Assembly (NCBI GenBank): GCA_035560235.1
Contig: DATMAG010000012.1
Location: 1 to 64,000, forward strand
Length of the DNA: 64,000 nt
Reading direction: 5' to 3'
Source of the DNA: DASRDU01 sp035560235
GTDB taxonomy: Bacteria; Acidobacteriota; Blastocatellia; RBC074
The stretch's first letter is position 1. Every line of letters begins with the position of its first letter. Both the position numbers and the translations under genes were made by a program. The notes below the pieces were generated by a model that was not told where the DNA came from, did no database searches, and worked only from the letters and a program-made list of their open reading frames with translations. Shown one piece after another: positions 25,545 through 34,378 of this stretch.

Positions 25545-26533
25545 GACAGAGTTGAGAGACAGAGGCGTTTGCTGACTTCGCGTTCCAGCGCTTCACGAAT
25601 TCTCCAGACTCTGATTCTCAAAGTGCTGAGGGTGATCCCGAGCCGGATCGCCATCATTTTGCGGTGTTCGATTCTGGCCCGCCGTTCGTCCTGATAATAC
25701 TCCAGGAGCAGATGACGGCTGTCGGCAGCCATTTCACTGAGGCACTGCTCCAGACAGACGAGCATCGTCTCAACCTTTTCCTCTGCCCCGCGCAGCTCAG
25801 GCAGAGCCTCGGGAATAACTATGGGATGCTCGCGAAGCGAAAGTTCTTCGAGCGGCAGAAAGTGTTTTTCGTGATGGGCCTGAAATTCGCGCAGCACATT
25901 CCTGGCAACACCGTAAAGATAGCCGGTCAGAGCCCTGATCTGCTCTCCCCGGGCCAGTCTGAACCCGGCCCGGTTGAGTGTTTCATCGGCCAGTTCGGCT
26001 GCGGTCGCGCAGCCACGCCCCTGAAAAAATCTGGTCAGTTTGGTCTGGAGCCGTACATACTGCGCACCAGCGCGCTCCGGATCGGGATCAAGAAAGGCCA
26101 GCAGTGCCGCCAGTGAATCGCGGGTGAGTTCAGACCTGCGGTGCCGGGGCAGGAGGTCGGAAATCGGAAAGGTCAGGTCAGTGCAGGGCGACGGTTCAGG
26201 CAGCAGAGCAGCAGGCGAGGCGACGGCCCGAACCGGTGCCGCCTCTCTTTGAGCCGCCGACTTCGGCAGCAGGGGGCTGTCAGGCCGCAGACCGGGAGCA
26301 GAATCAGGGAGGATCAGCCGAAACCTGCGCGAGATTTCCAGATAGAGCGTCCGTGTGGTCTGATCCCAGCGGTGAGTCCTGCTGGTGTTCAGGCTGGCAA
26401 GGATCGCGTTTTCGGGCGCAATGCCATAATTGATCAGATCAGAACAGATCTTCGACCAGTCGCGGTCGCGCTGGCTGCGCTGGCGGATGGCCAGTTTCCG
26501 GCTCCGGTTGATTTCGACCTGGGCGTGTTCCAT
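25541..26533 (-). CDS. ECF-type RNA polymerase sigma factor with N-terminal extension
   Basis: A 330-residue protein when started at the ATG at 26531-26533, which has AAAGGAAAAGAG upstream. The C-terminal 190 residues hold a sigma-2 region (LTRFFQGRGCATAAELADET, then RALTGYLYGVARNVLREFQA) and a sigma-4 region (SEMAADSRHLLLEYYQDERR, then MMAIRLGITLSTLRIRVWRI). The first 140 residues (MEHAQVEINRSRKLAIRQRS onward) have a separate DNA- or protein-binding look (NYGIAPENAILASLNTSRTH), absent from ordinary ECF factors. It is divergent from the wHTH-propeller regulator and overlaps its putative anti-sigma factor. Confidence 0.8.
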   Translation of the reverse strand: MEHAQVEINRSRKLAIRQRSQRDRDWSKICSDLINYGIAPENAILASLNTSRTHRWDQTTRTLYLEISRRFRLILPDSAPGLRPDSPLLPKSAAQREAAPVRAVASPAALLPEPSPCTDLTFPISDLLPRHRRSELTRDSLAALLAFLDPDPERAGAQYVRLQTKLTRFFQGRGCATAAELADETLNRAGFRLARGEQIRALTGYLYGVARNVLREFQAHHEKHFLPLEELSLREHPIVIPEALPELRGAEEKVETMLVCLEQCLSEMAADSRHLLLEYYQDERRARIEHRKMMAIRLGITLSTLRIRVWRIREALEREVSKRLCLSTLS

Positions 26534-26656
26534 CTCTTTTCCTTTCGATCCCGGGCCTGGAAAATGCAGCAGGGTCATCCGGCAGCACGTTCCGGCGCAG
26601 AAAAAGCGAAATGTTTGTGCTGATTTCAGCACTATCAAATGGAGGGCGGTGCAGTC

Positions 26657-26700
26657 TTCAAAGGCCGCTCAAAACTGTCTCAAACTTTTCTCAAAGCGAT
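26657..26700 (+). promoter_or_regulatory. Four tandem 11-bp direct repeats abutting the wHTH regulator start
   Basis: The 44 bases before the ATG at 26701 divide into four 11-mers: TTCAAAGGCCG, CTCAAAACTGT, CTCAAACTTTT and CTCAAAGCGAT. The conserved core CTCAAA recurs exactly every 11 bp, one helical turn. OmpR/PhoB-type winged helices bind direct repeats at this spacing, and the downstream gene encodes such a domain. This fits an autoregulatory operator, although it lies so close to the start codon that it may be inside the 5' UTR. Confidence 0.6.
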
Positions 26701-29106
26701 ATGGCACCGAGAATCAGACATTTATTCGAGTTCGGCCCGTTCCTGCTGGATGCGACAGAGAAGCTCCTGAGGCGCGATGGGCAAGTGGTTCAACTGACTC
26801 CCAGAGTCTTTGAGATCCTGCTGATCCTTGTGCGCAACAGCGGTCGCCTGGTGACGAAGGAAGAGTTGATGAAAGAGGTCTGGGCTGACAGGTTTGTCGA
26901 GGAAGGAAACCTGACACAGAGCATCTCGGTGCTGCGCAAGGCGCTCCAGGAAAGACCGGGCCAGCCGCAGTTCATCGAGACCGTGCCGCGGCGCGGCTAC
27001 AGATTCATTGCCCCGGTGCGCGAAGTCCGGAGCGGCCAGGATGAAGTGATTATCGAGGAGCGAACGCAGGCCAGAGTCTTCCTTCCGGCAGACGGCTGGA
27101 ACAACCGGCGGGCGGCGACCCGGCGGTTTTTGCTGCCGACGGCCGGAGTGCGCAATCTGATTGCGCCACCGGTGATTCTTTCAGGGCTGGCTGTCGTCTG
27201 TCTGGCTGCCTGGATGTTTTATGTCCGGAGCAGGCCGCAGGTGACCGGGCTGCGCGCAGGGATGAACGCCGTGTCACTGCGAACGATGAAGAGCCGGGAA
27301 GGGCAGAGTTATTACGATGCCCGCTTCTCGCCCGACGGGAACCGGATTGCCTATGTGATCGCCGGGCAGAACTTCGACATCCGGGTGCTGGAACTCAGCA
27401 GCGGGCGCGACTGGCCGCTGACGAGCGAGAGCGCCAGAGACGAAAGCCCCGTCTGGTCGCCGGACGGCAGAGAGATCGCCTTTGTCTCTGATCGCCAGGG
27501 ACAGCTCGGCATCTGGGCAGTGTCAGAGACTGGCGAGGGACTCCGGTCGCTGCTCGCGCTCAGTTCCGACACTTCAAAACCGGGATCGGGAATGCCTGCG
27601 CTCAGAGGCTGGAAGGGAAGCAGAATCTATTACGACTGGAACCATAACCTCTATGCGCTGGATGTGACATCGAACCGGGCTGAAAAGCTGACGAACTTCG
27701 ACCCTGAAAAACAGACCTGGGTGACCGGCCTCTCGCCTTCACCAGACGGTCAGTGGATCGCTTACGCTGATTATCAGCAGGGTCGGTACGATCTGTGGGT
27801 AGCGCCTGCGGCGGGTGGCAGTCCTGTGCAGATCACCAGCGACCCGGCGGCTGACCTGAACCCGGTCTGGGATCCGGATGGCAGCCGGATCGTCTATTAC
27901 AAGTCGCAGGGAAACGGTCAGGACAACATCTTCATTGTTCCGCGAACCGGAGGCGATTCGGTTCAACTCACCTTTGACGAGAACCGTGGGCGAGTGACTG
28001 ATCTTTCGCCCGATGGTCAGAGCCTGCTGCTCTGCACCCGCGAGGAGCAGGCTGATCTCTGGGCCGTTGAAGTCGGCAGCGGAGAGAGTCGCCGGGTGAC
28101 GGCTGATGTCGGATTCAACTGCTGGCCGTCAGTTTCATCGGATGGCCGGTGGCTGGCGTTTCAGAAAATGGATGGCGAAAGGGTGATCTGGAATCCTGAA
28201 GTCAGTTCACTCGTCATCAGGCCGCTCAACGGTGAGGGGCAGGCGGTTACGGTCGCCGGTTCCTTTGAAGCACAGTGGGCGCAGGGCCACGACGCTGTCG
28301 CCTTTCTCAGAAGCGCTGGTGACCTTTTCAGTCTTTACGTCAGATCGCTCTCGGGCAATGAACGCAGGGTTGCTGACGGACTCTTCTATTACGGCTTCAC
28401 CTTCAGGCAGGCTTCGAGCAGTTCAGCGAAGGAGTTTCGCTGGTCCGGTGACGGGAAGAGCCTGGCTTACTGTTCCAGCCGCGACGGATTCCCGAATGTT
28501 TACGTCGTCGGAGCCGACGGCTCGGGCGACCACAGAATCTCGGCTCACACCTTTCCGAAAGCCAGCGTTTACGACCCGGTCTGGTCTGCGGACAACTCCC
28601 GGATCGCCTGGATCTTCGATGGCGGTTATCCGCCGGATCAGGGACGGCAGACCCGCAGCATCTGGATCAGCGATTCAGGCACAGTCAGACCGCTTGTCGC
28701 TGCGACCGGCAAACCTCTCAGGCTGGTGGGCTGGACTCAGAATGATGAACTCGTCGTGGCCGAACTCGAGAGGCCCGAACTGTCACCCGGCCTGCCGAAC
28801 AAGGTCCTGCTCAAACGGCTGACGCTGAACGGATCAGTCGCCGCGCCGCCCATCGAACTCAGTTCTGTCTACTTCACCAACCTGCAATTGTCGCCGGACC
28901 GGCGAAATGTTTCTGCGGTCTTCTCACTTGAAGGCAGAGAGAACATTTTTGTCGTGCCGCTGGATGGCAGTCAGCGCACACAGATCACCCGAAACGATGA
29001 CGGGTATGTTTATCTGTCAGCGACGGCGTGGTCGCCCGACGGCAGGACAATCTATTACGGCAGGCAGACAAAGCTCAGCCTGCTCAAAATACTCAACAGC
29101 CCCTGA
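26701..29106 (+). CDS. CadC-type winged-helix regulator fused to TolB-like beta-propeller
   Basis: An 801-residue membrane-anchored regulator. Residues 5-105 form an OmpR-type winged helix (FEFGPFLLDATEKLLRRDGQ, LTPRVFEILLILVRNSGRLV, then NLTQSISVLRKALQERPGQP and FIETVPRRGYRFIAPV). A single membrane helix follows (about 150-175, VILSGLAVVCLAAWMFYV). The periplasmic part is WD40/TolB-like with many SPDG repeats (ARFSPDGNRIAYV, VWSPDGREIAFVSDRQGQ). This architecture is frequent in acidobacteria; it likely senses a periplasmic ligand and controls nearby genes. The ATG at 26701 is chosen because the wHTH domain begins there; a frame to 26611 is open upstream. Confidence 0.88.
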   Translation: MAPRIRHLFEFGPFLLDATEKLLRRDGQVVQLTPRVFEILLILVRNSGRLVTKEELMKEVWADRFVEEGNLTQSISVLRKALQERPGQPQFIETVPRRGYRFIAPVREVRSGQDEVIIEERTQARVFLPADGWNNRRAATRRFLLPTAGVRNLIAPPVILSGLAVVCLAAWMFYVRSRPQVTGLRAGMNAVSLRTMKSREGQSYYDARFSPDGNRIAYVIAGQNFDIRVLELSSGRDWPLTSESARDESPVWSPDGREIAFVSDRQGQLGIWAVSETGEGLRSLLALSSDTSKPGSGMPALRGWKGSRIYYDWNHNLYALDVTSNRAEKLTNFDPEKQTWVTGLSPSPDGQWIAYADYQQGRYDLWVAPAAGGSPVQITSDPAADLNPVWDPDGSRIVYYKSQGNGQDNIFIVPRTGGDSVQLTFDENRGRVTDLSPDGQSLLLCTREEQADLWAVEVGSGESRRVTADVGFNCWPSVSSDGRWLAFQKMDGERVIWNPEVSSLVIRPLNGEGQAVTVAGSFEAQWAQGHDAVAFLRSAGDLFSLYVRSLSGNERRVADGLFYYGFTFRQASSSSAKEFRWSGDGKSLAYCSSRDGFPNVYVVGADGSGDHRISAHTFPKASVYDPVWSADNSRIAWIFDGGYPPDQGRQTRSIWISDSGTVRPLVAATGKPLRLVGWTQNDELVVAELERPELSPGLPNKVLLKRLTLNGSVAAPPIELSSVYFTNLQLSPDRRNVSAVFSLEGRENIFVVPLDGSQRTQITRNDDGYVYLSATAWSPDGRTIYYGRQTKLSLLKILNSP

Positions 29107-29121
29107 AGAAAGGAACCATCA

Positions 29122-29487
29122 ATGCCTCAGAAAAATGGCAGAAAATCGCGCGAGATCAGACAGAAGAGCGAAGCGGTGCGTGTTGATGAGATCCCTGTGG
29201 ATGATCTGCTGATGCTGCTTTACCTGCAGGCCATGCTCGATTCATTCCGTCAGCGCATGCTGGAGTTTTACGCTGATTCAGACACGACCGAAGAACGCTT
29301 TGAGCGCGTCAGCTTCATCCGGGAGAAGATTCAGGACATTGGAAATCCGAAGGTGTCCGGCGGTGTGCCGAAGGGCAGCAATGTGACACGGAATTTTTCC
29401 ATCAGGCCTGAAGAACCGAAGGAAGGCGTTTATACCTGTCCGCCAGGTTATGTCTGCATCAACGGAGTTTGTGTGAGAATTTCATAG
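29122..29487 (+). CDS. Small protein with a four-residue-spaced Cys tail, function unknown
   Basis: A 121-residue protein 15 nt after the regulator, with AGAAAGGAACC before the ATG. The N-terminal half is basic then helical (VDDLLMLLYLQAMLDSFRQR). The last 18 residues are YTCPPGYVCINGVCVRIS, with three cysteines spaced x5 and x4. This tail resembles a small disulfide knot or the core of a modified peptide, yet the N-terminus has no signal peptide. No modifying enzyme is adjacent. It is the last gene before a terminator and shares a transcript with the regulator. Confidence 0.7.
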   Translation: MPQKNGRKSREIRQKSEAVRVDEIPVDDLLMLLYLQAMLDSFRQRMLEFYADSDTTEERFERVSFIREKIQDIGNPKVSGGVPKGSNVTRNFSIRPEEPKEGVYTCPPGYVCINGVCVRIS

Positions 29488-29523
29488 CAGGCAGCGAGGC
29501 CGGAAGGAAGTGTGAGCCTGCTG

Positions 29524-29565
29524 GCGGAACGGAGGCATCTCAGCCTCCGCTCCGCTTTTGTTTTT
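29524..29565 (+). terminator. Rho-independent terminator of the regulator operon
   Basis: Stem GCGGAACGGAGGC (29524-29536) and GCCTCCGCTCCGC (29543-29555), one mismatch, six-base loop ATCTCA, followed by TTTTGTTTTT. It starts 37 nt after the small protein gene. The converging gene on the other strand ends at 29579, but on that strand no T-run follows the stem. Confidence 0.92.
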
Positions 29566-29578
29566 CAGTCCCGCCTGT

Positions 29579-30178
29579 TCAGGCCTGACCGAGCAGCCGG
29601 TTGAGCGCCGTCAGATGCCTGCCCGCTTCACTGAGGTTCGGCTGCGGGCCGTAAGCGGCGGCGACCAGATCTGAAAAGATTACCTGCATTTCACGCTCGG
29701 TGTCGCTGAGCGGCGCCAGCCGGGCATTGAGCTGCACGCTGCTGAGATCAATGTTCAGTCCCGCCGCGCTGGCGTTAATTGGCGAGAGCCGGAAATACAT
29801 TACGCCGACGAAACCAAGCGGCCCGGTTGATTCAGTGATCGGCAGAGATGAGGTTGTTGATCTGAGCCGCGCCACAATTGCCGCCGGAGCGCCGTAAATT
29901 CCGCCCTGGGTCGCAGCGAGCGTGGCGCGCACGTTTCTGACTTCGTGCTTTGCTCCGCCCGCAGCCCCGATGTTCAGGCTGCCGGTCAGTTCGAGCTTTC
30001 CTTTACTCAGCCTGGCTGAATGCGGCGCGTAGGTGAATTCGTAACTGCCGGTGCTGGTTTCAAACTGCCCGGCAAAAGTGCGGTCGCGCAGCAGCGCCGG
30101 AATCGAATAAAGTTTCTTCGCCGGTTTCGGCCCCGGTGCATTGCGCGCCGGTTCTTCGCTCAGAAATGTATTCTGCAT
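29579..30178 (-). CDS. Unknown protein paired with GMC oxidoreductase
   Basis: A 199-residue protein from the ATG at 30176-30178, with GAGGAAGCG before it. Regions such as FAGQFETSTGSYEFTYAPHS and KLELTGSLNIGAAGGAKHEV look beta-rich. No membrane helix or metal motif is visible. It starts 11 nt after the GMC oxidoreductase stop, so the two are one transcript and probably work together. In other bacteria GMC dehydrogenases pair with a small subunit 3, but I cannot recognise that family here. Confidence 0.7.
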   Translation of the reverse strand: MQNTFLSEEPARNAPGPKPAKKLYSIPALLRDRTFAGQFETSTGSYEFTYAPHSARLSKGKLELTGSLNIGAAGGAKHEVRNVRATLAATQGGIYGAPAAIVARLRSTTSSLPITESTGPLGFVGVMYFRLSPINASAAGLNIDLSSVQLNARLAPLSDTEREMQVIFSDLVAAAYGPQPNLSEAGRHLTALNRLLGQA

Positions 30179-30189
30179 TGGTCGCTTCC

Positions 30190-31902
30190 TCAGAGATTGC
30201 CGCGTTTCATTTCGTCGGCCAGATAAGCGCAGGCGCGCATCGTCAGCGCCAGAATCGTCAGCGTCGGATTCTGATTGGCTGCGCCGACAAAGGCTGCGCC
30301 GTCGGTGACGAAGACATTCTTTGCGTCGTGCACCTGATTCCATTTGTTGAGCACCGAACTCTTCGGGTCGTTGCCCATCCGCGCCGTGCCGAGTTCGTGA
30401 ATGATGCGGCCAGGCGCGGTCATCTGCCCGCCGGTTGAAAGCACTTCGGCCCCCGCAGCGCGCAGGATTTCTTCAGAAGTTTCGGCGGCGTCCTTTGCCA
30501 TTTCGCGTTCATTGTCCGAATGCTGAATGTGAATCTTCAGCACCGGAATGCCCCACGCATCAACCACGCCGTCAGGATCAATCTCAACGAAATTCTCAAA
30601 CCGCGAGAGCATATTGGCCCGCGTCGTCATATAGACCGGAGCCGTGTACCAGCGGCGCACTTCCCGCTTGAATTCAGAACCAAAACCTGGCAGCCGCCGC
30701 GCTGCGCCAGGAAACATTCCCGCGCCCGCGCTGCATTCAAAGCCGTAACCGCGAATGAACTTCGGATGCCGGGTTTCCTTGTCGAGATTGCGGAAGCGCG
30801 GAATAAACAGGCCCGCGGCCTTGCCATCCTCGTTGACCGGATCGCGCCCGGCCAGCGTGTGAAAGACGCCGCTCGCGCCGATGCCGCCGAAATGATCCAC
30901 CAGGTAATGACCGAGTACGCCCGATGAATTGCCAAGTCCGCGCGGGTGCTGCCGCGATTTTGAATTGAGCAGCAGCCGCGTTGATTCGAGCGTCGAGGCG
31001 GCGACGATGATCGTCCTGCCGAAAAACTCAAGCTCCTGAAAGGTCACGCGGTCAACCGCCGCGACACCTTTGGCCTTGCCGGTGTTCGTGTCAATGATGA
31101 TGTGCCGCACGACGGAGTTGGGCCGCAGCGTCATCCGGCCCGTCGCCGCCGCTGCCGGAAGCGTCGAAGCGACCGAATTGAACATCGCCCCGACATCGCA
31201 GCCGTCGCCGCAATGGCCGCAGAAATGGCATTTGCTGCGGCCATACTTTGTGTGATGCGGTTTCGTCGCCGTCAGCATTGCCACGCGCATCGCCACGCCT
31301 GTGCGCCCGGTTTTGATCGCGCCTTTGCGAAGCATCTGCTCGCCGCAGGTCAGATTCATCGGCGGCAGAAAGTTGCCGTCCGGCAGATACCACAAGCCGT
31401 CACGATTGCCGCTCACGCCGACCCATTCTTCGGCCTTGTCGTACCAGGGCGCAATCTCCTGGTAATCAATCGGCCAGTCCACATCGAAGCCGTCGTGCGT
31501 GGCGGCCTTGAAATCAAGGTCGCTCAGTCGCCACGACAAGCGGCCCCAGTGCAGCGTCTTGCCGCCGACGATGCGCGCGCGCACCCACAGAAACGGCTTG
31601 CCCGGATCGGTCGTGTAGGGATTTTCAGAATCCTTGACGTAAAAGTGGCGGCTGAAGTGTCCGGCAGTGTCCTGCATCCACTGCTCCTGATTCTTCCAGC
31701 CCGGCGGGCCGAAGCCGCGATACATATCCTGAAAGGGAAAGAGGTGGGATGAAAAGTCACGCTGCGGATTGACGGGTGGCCCGGCCTCAAGCACCAGGAC
31801 TTCCAGCCCGCGTTCGGTCAGTTCCTTCGCCGCCATTCCGCCCGACGCGCCGGAACCGATGATGATCGCATCGTAGACTTTCTGATTCTTAGTGGTCTGC
31901 AC
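30190..31902 (-). CDS. GMC-family FAD oxidoreductase (gluconate 2-dehydrogenase/sugar dehydrogenase type)
   Basis: A 570-residue flavoprotein. The Rossmann FAD motif is YDAIIIGSGASGGMAAKELT, followed by VLVLEAGPP. Other matches are GGKTLHWGRLSWRL, the cysteine-rich KCHFCGHCGDGCDVGAMFNS region found in gluconate-dehydrogenase-type members, and the C-terminal catalytic stretch HELGTARMGNDPKSSVLNKW with VTDGAAFVGAANQNPTLTI. It oxidises an alcohol or sugar, donor unknown. The start is a GTG at 31900-31902 with TGCGGAGGCC upstream; a longer frame to 32202 runs through non-family sequence and overlaps the HTH gene. Confidence 0.88.
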   Translation of the reverse strand: MQTTKNQKVYDAIIIGSGASGGMAAKELTERGLEVLVLEAGPPVNPQRDFSSHLFPFQDMYRGFGPPGWKNQEQWMQDTAGHFSRHFYVKDSENPYTTDPGKPFLWVRARIVGGKTLHWGRLSWRLSDLDFKAATHDGFDVDWPIDYQEIAPWYDKAEEWVGVSGNRDGLWYLPDGNFLPPMNLTCGEQMLRKGAIKTGRTGVAMRVAMLTATKPHHTKYGRSKCHFCGHCGDGCDVGAMFNSVASTLPAAAATGRMTLRPNSVVRHIIIDTNTGKAKGVAAVDRVTFQELEFFGRTIIVAASTLESTRLLLNSKSRQHPRGLGNSSGVLGHYLVDHFGGIGASGVFHTLAGRDPVNEDGKAAGLFIPRFRNLDKETRHPKFIRGYGFECSAGAGMFPGAARRLPGFGSEFKREVRRWYTAPVYMTTRANMLSRFENFVEIDPDGVVDAWGIPVLKIHIQHSDNEREMAKDAAETSEEILRAAGAEVLSTGGQMTAPGRIIHELGTARMGNDPKSSVLNKWNQVHDAKNVFVTDGAAFVGAANQNPTLTILALTMRACAYLADEMKRGNL

Positions 31903-32053
31903 ACTGGCCTCCGCAGGTTGATGAAAAGCGCACACTGGACTGGATTGCGGGCATCGCAGAACGCGAGCCTGGCACAACGTAGCACGAAGCAGCGGAAAGC
32001 GGAAGTGTGGTGCGGGTGATGAATTCCGGCCTGGCTGCGGAGGTCGGCGCGGT

Positions 32054-32296
32054 TCACTTCTGCATCGAGAACTGCCCGCGCGCGGCGCACCAGAGATCCT
32101 GAAGGATAAAGGGCTGGCTGGTATGGGCCGAGAGGGCGCGGCTGAGTTTGTAGCACAGATCGAAGCTCGCGCGTTCGTGCGTTCCCATTTCGAGCTGGTC
32201 AATTACTTCCACGGCAACGCCTGAACCGTGCGCCAGTTCAGCGCGGGTCAGGCCGGCGGCTTCACGTTTCCTTCGCAGCATTTCACTGAAAATCAT
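32054..32296 (-). CDS. Small XRE-type helix-turn-helix protein
   Basis: An 80-residue protein almost wholly made of a Cro/CI-type HTH: FSEMLRRKREAAGLTRAELA, then VAVEVIDQLEMGTHERASFD. The last 25 residues, with QPFILQDLWCAARGQ, are unusual. ATG at 32294-32296 is preceded by GGAGTCGCC. It precedes the GMC gene by about 150 nt and is divergent from the small gene at 32509. The target is unknown. Confidence 0.8.
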   Translation of the reverse strand: MIFSEMLRRKREAAGLTRAELAHGSGVAVEVIDQLEMGTHERASFDLCYKLSRALSAHTSQPFILQDLWCAARGQFSMQK

Positions 32297-32508
32297 CGGG
32301 CGACTCCTTATGGTCTGTCATCAGTTCAATGGTTGAAGGCCTGGAAAGTACCGGTCACTCGTCACAAAGCTGTCGCCTCCGGCTTGCAACTTCGTCGCGG
32401 AAAAAGAAACCGATGTCGGCGTGCGAGCGGCTGGAATCAGCCGGGCATTGCCAGTTTCCAGAAACGAGTCCGAAGCAGGCTCCGCATCATCCACGGGAGG
32501 CAGGAACG

Positions 32509-32757
32509 ATGTTGCTGGCAAAACTGGTTATGCTCAAAAACGTCATGCTCGACAAACTGATTGGCTGCCGGACGGCTGAACGCGGCGGGTATTACGTCAG
32601 AAACAATGAACTCTGGCGCGAGACCGAATATTACTGCGAACGCTGCGGCAAATTCTTTTTCCGTTCGCAGCGCCGCCTCTCGTCCTCCGAATTCTGGGAA
32701 GACGATTCGCTCTACATCATGCCAGCCACCGAGAAGGATTCCACCGCCGACATCTGA
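32509..32757 (+). CDS. Small conserved-looking protein with CxxC
   Basis: An 82-residue protein started at the ATG at 32509, which has CGGGAGGCAGG upstream; the open frame extends further up but without similarity or site. It contains YYCERCGKFFFRSQRRLSSS, a CxxC as in half of a zinc ribbon, and C19 earlier. Its function is unknown. It is convergent with enolase, with a hairpin between. Confidence 0.6.
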   Translation: MLLAKLVMLKNVMLDKLIGCRTAERGGYYVRNNELWRETEYYCERCGKFFFRSQRRLSSSEFWEDDSLYIMPATEKDSTADI

Positions 32758-32762
32758 ACACA

Positions 32763-32799
32763 AAAAAAGCGCGAGCAGTGTTTGCTGCCCGCGCCTTCC
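32763..32799. terminator. Bidirectional hairpin between small gene and enolase
   Basis: GCGCGAGCAG and CTGCCCGCGC pair with one mismatch around TGTTTG, with A-rich bases before (AAAAAAA at 32762-32768) so that on the minus strand a T-run follows. It therefore suits termination of enolase transcription, and weakly of the plus-strand gene. A duplicate GAGATTTG motif follows at 32802-32824. Confidence 0.75.
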
Positions 32800-32825
32800 T
32801 GAGATTTGCGATCTGAGATTTGAGA

Positions 32826-34157
32826 TTACTTCCGCGCGCTTCTGACCTGCACATTGAAATTGAGCTGACTCAGTTCGAGCTGATAGAAGGCCGCAAAGCC
32901 CGGATAGTGCGACGAACGGCCCATCTCCTCTTCAATTCGCAGCAGTTGATTGTATTTCGCAATCCGGTCGGTGCGTGAGGCCGAGCCGGTCTTGATCTGT
33001 CCGGCGTTGGTTGCGACGGCGAGGTCAGCAATGAACGGATCTTCGGTTTCGCCCGAACGATGCGAGATGATCGCGGTGTAATTGTTCGTTCGCGCCAGTT
33101 CGATGGCTTCGAGCGTCTCGGTCAGCGTGCCGATCTGATTGACCTTGATCAGAATCGAATTGGCGACAATCTCTTCAATCCCGCGTTCGAGAAATGCCGT
33201 GTTCGTCACAAACAGATCGTCGCCGACCAGTTGCACCGTGTCGCCAAGCTGTTCGGTCAGATGGCTCCAGCCCTTCCAGTCGTTTTCGGCCAGCCCGTCC
33301 TCAATCGAAATAATCGGATACTGCCTGACCCAGTTGACCCAGTACTCAACCATCTGTTCGGAACTGAGGCGGCGATTGTCCGACTTTTTGAAGACGTAAT
33401 GTTCATCCTGCCAGAACTCCGACGAGGCCGGATCGAGCGCCAGCGCGATTTCGCTGCCCGGCTTGTAGCCCGCGCCGTTGATGGCTTCAAGAATCACTTC
33501 GATGGCTTCGTCGTTCGATTTCAGGCTCGGCGCAAAGCCGCCCTCATCGCCGACGGCAGTCGCGTAGCCGCGTTTTTTCAGCACCCCCTTCAGGGTGTGA
33601 AAGACCTCGGCGCCCCAGCGCAGCGCTTCGGCAAATGACGGCGCACCGGCAGGCACGATCATGAATTCCTGAAAGTCCACGTTGTTGTCGGCATGCGCGC
33701 CGCCGTTGATGATGTTCATCAGCGGCACGGGCAGCGTCCGCGCCCGCGCGCCGCCGATGTAACGATAGAGCGGAATCGAAAGTTCACTGGCCGCTGCGCG
33801 CGCCGTGGCGAGCGAAACCGCGAGCATCGCGTTCGCGCCGAGTTTCGATTTGTTGTGCGTATCGTCGAGTTCGATCATCGCCTGGTCAATCGCCGCCTGG
33901 TCGAAGGCCTCCATCCCGATCAGCCGCCTGGCGATGGCCTTGTTGACGTGTTCGACCGCGAGTCGCACGCCCTTGCCCAGGTAGCGGGTCTTGTCGCCGT
34001 CGCGCAATTCAACGGCTTCATTCTCTCCGGTTGAAGCGCCAGAAGGCACAGCGGCCCGACCGACGGCTCCGGTATCGAGCGTGACTTCAGCCTCTACAGT
34101 CGGGTTACCTCTTGAATCTAGAATTTCACGCGCATGAACTCTGGTGATGACACTCAT
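32826..34157 (-). CDS. eno: Enolase (phosphopyruvate hydratase)
   Basis: A 443-residue glycolytic enzyme converting 2-phosphoglycerate to phosphoenolpyruvate. The start MSVITRVHAREILDSRGNPT is canonical, with AAGGAGAAG upstream of the ATG at 34155-34157. Further motifs are VPSGASTGENEAVELRD, HADNNVDFQEFMIVP, VGDEGGFAPSL, SIEDGLAENDW, QLVGDDLFVTN, LIKVNQIGTLTET and SHRSGETEDPFIADLAVA, covering the Mg2+ ligands and both catalytic residues. It stands alone; the upstream gap carries an inverted repeat. Confidence 0.98.
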   Translation of the reverse strand: MSVITRVHAREILDSRGNPTVEAEVTLDTGAVGRAAVPSGASTGENEAVELRDGDKTRYLGKGVRLAVEHVNKAIARRLIGMEAFDQAAIDQAMIELDDTHNKSKLGANAMLAVSLATARAAASELSIPLYRYIGGARARTLPVPLMNIINGGAHADNNVDFQEFMIVPAGAPSFAEALRWGAEVFHTLKGVLKKRGYATAVGDEGGFAPSLKSNDEAIEVILEAINGAGYKPGSEIALALDPASSEFWQDEHYVFKKSDNRRLSSEQMVEYWVNWVRQYPIISIEDGLAENDWKGWSHLTEQLGDTVQLVGDDLFVTNTAFLERGIEEIVANSILIKVNQIGTLTETLEAIELARTNNYTAIISHRSGETEDPFIADLAVATNAGQIKTGSASRTDRIAKYNQLLRIEEEMGRSSHYPGFAAFYQLELSQLNFNVQVRSARK

Positions 34158-34267
34158 TGACAGACTTCTCCTTCTGAAGTTGCTTGATTGCATTGAATGT
34201 GAGCGGAAAACGAGTGGGAAAGTATCTAACAGGCAGCGCGAATTTGGCAATGTCACCGGGCAGAGGG

Positions 34268-34362
34268 GCCACGAATGAACACGAATGCTCACTGATCAGA
34301 ACTGCTGCCCCGGCGGATCAGCATTGCTCATCTGTTCGTGAACATTCGCGTTCATTCGTGGC
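34268..34362. repeat. Inverted repeat of ACGAATGAAC units
   Basis: GCCACGAATGAACACGAATG with further bases to 34297 faces 34316-34362, which ends GCGTTCATTCGTGGC. The outer 20 bp pair with one or two mismatches, and a second GATCAG/CTGATC pair sits near the loop. It lies between the TonB receptor stop (34379) and the enolase start (34157). A shorter relative is at 22794-22856. Confidence 0.85.
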
Positions 34363-34378
34363 GGGTTTTCTTGTCTCT

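Noticed and set aside
30190..31902. GMC oxidoreductase as the missing QhpG
   Set aside because: GMC enzymes oxidise alcohols and do not hydroxylate aromatic rings; the gene lies outside the cluster.
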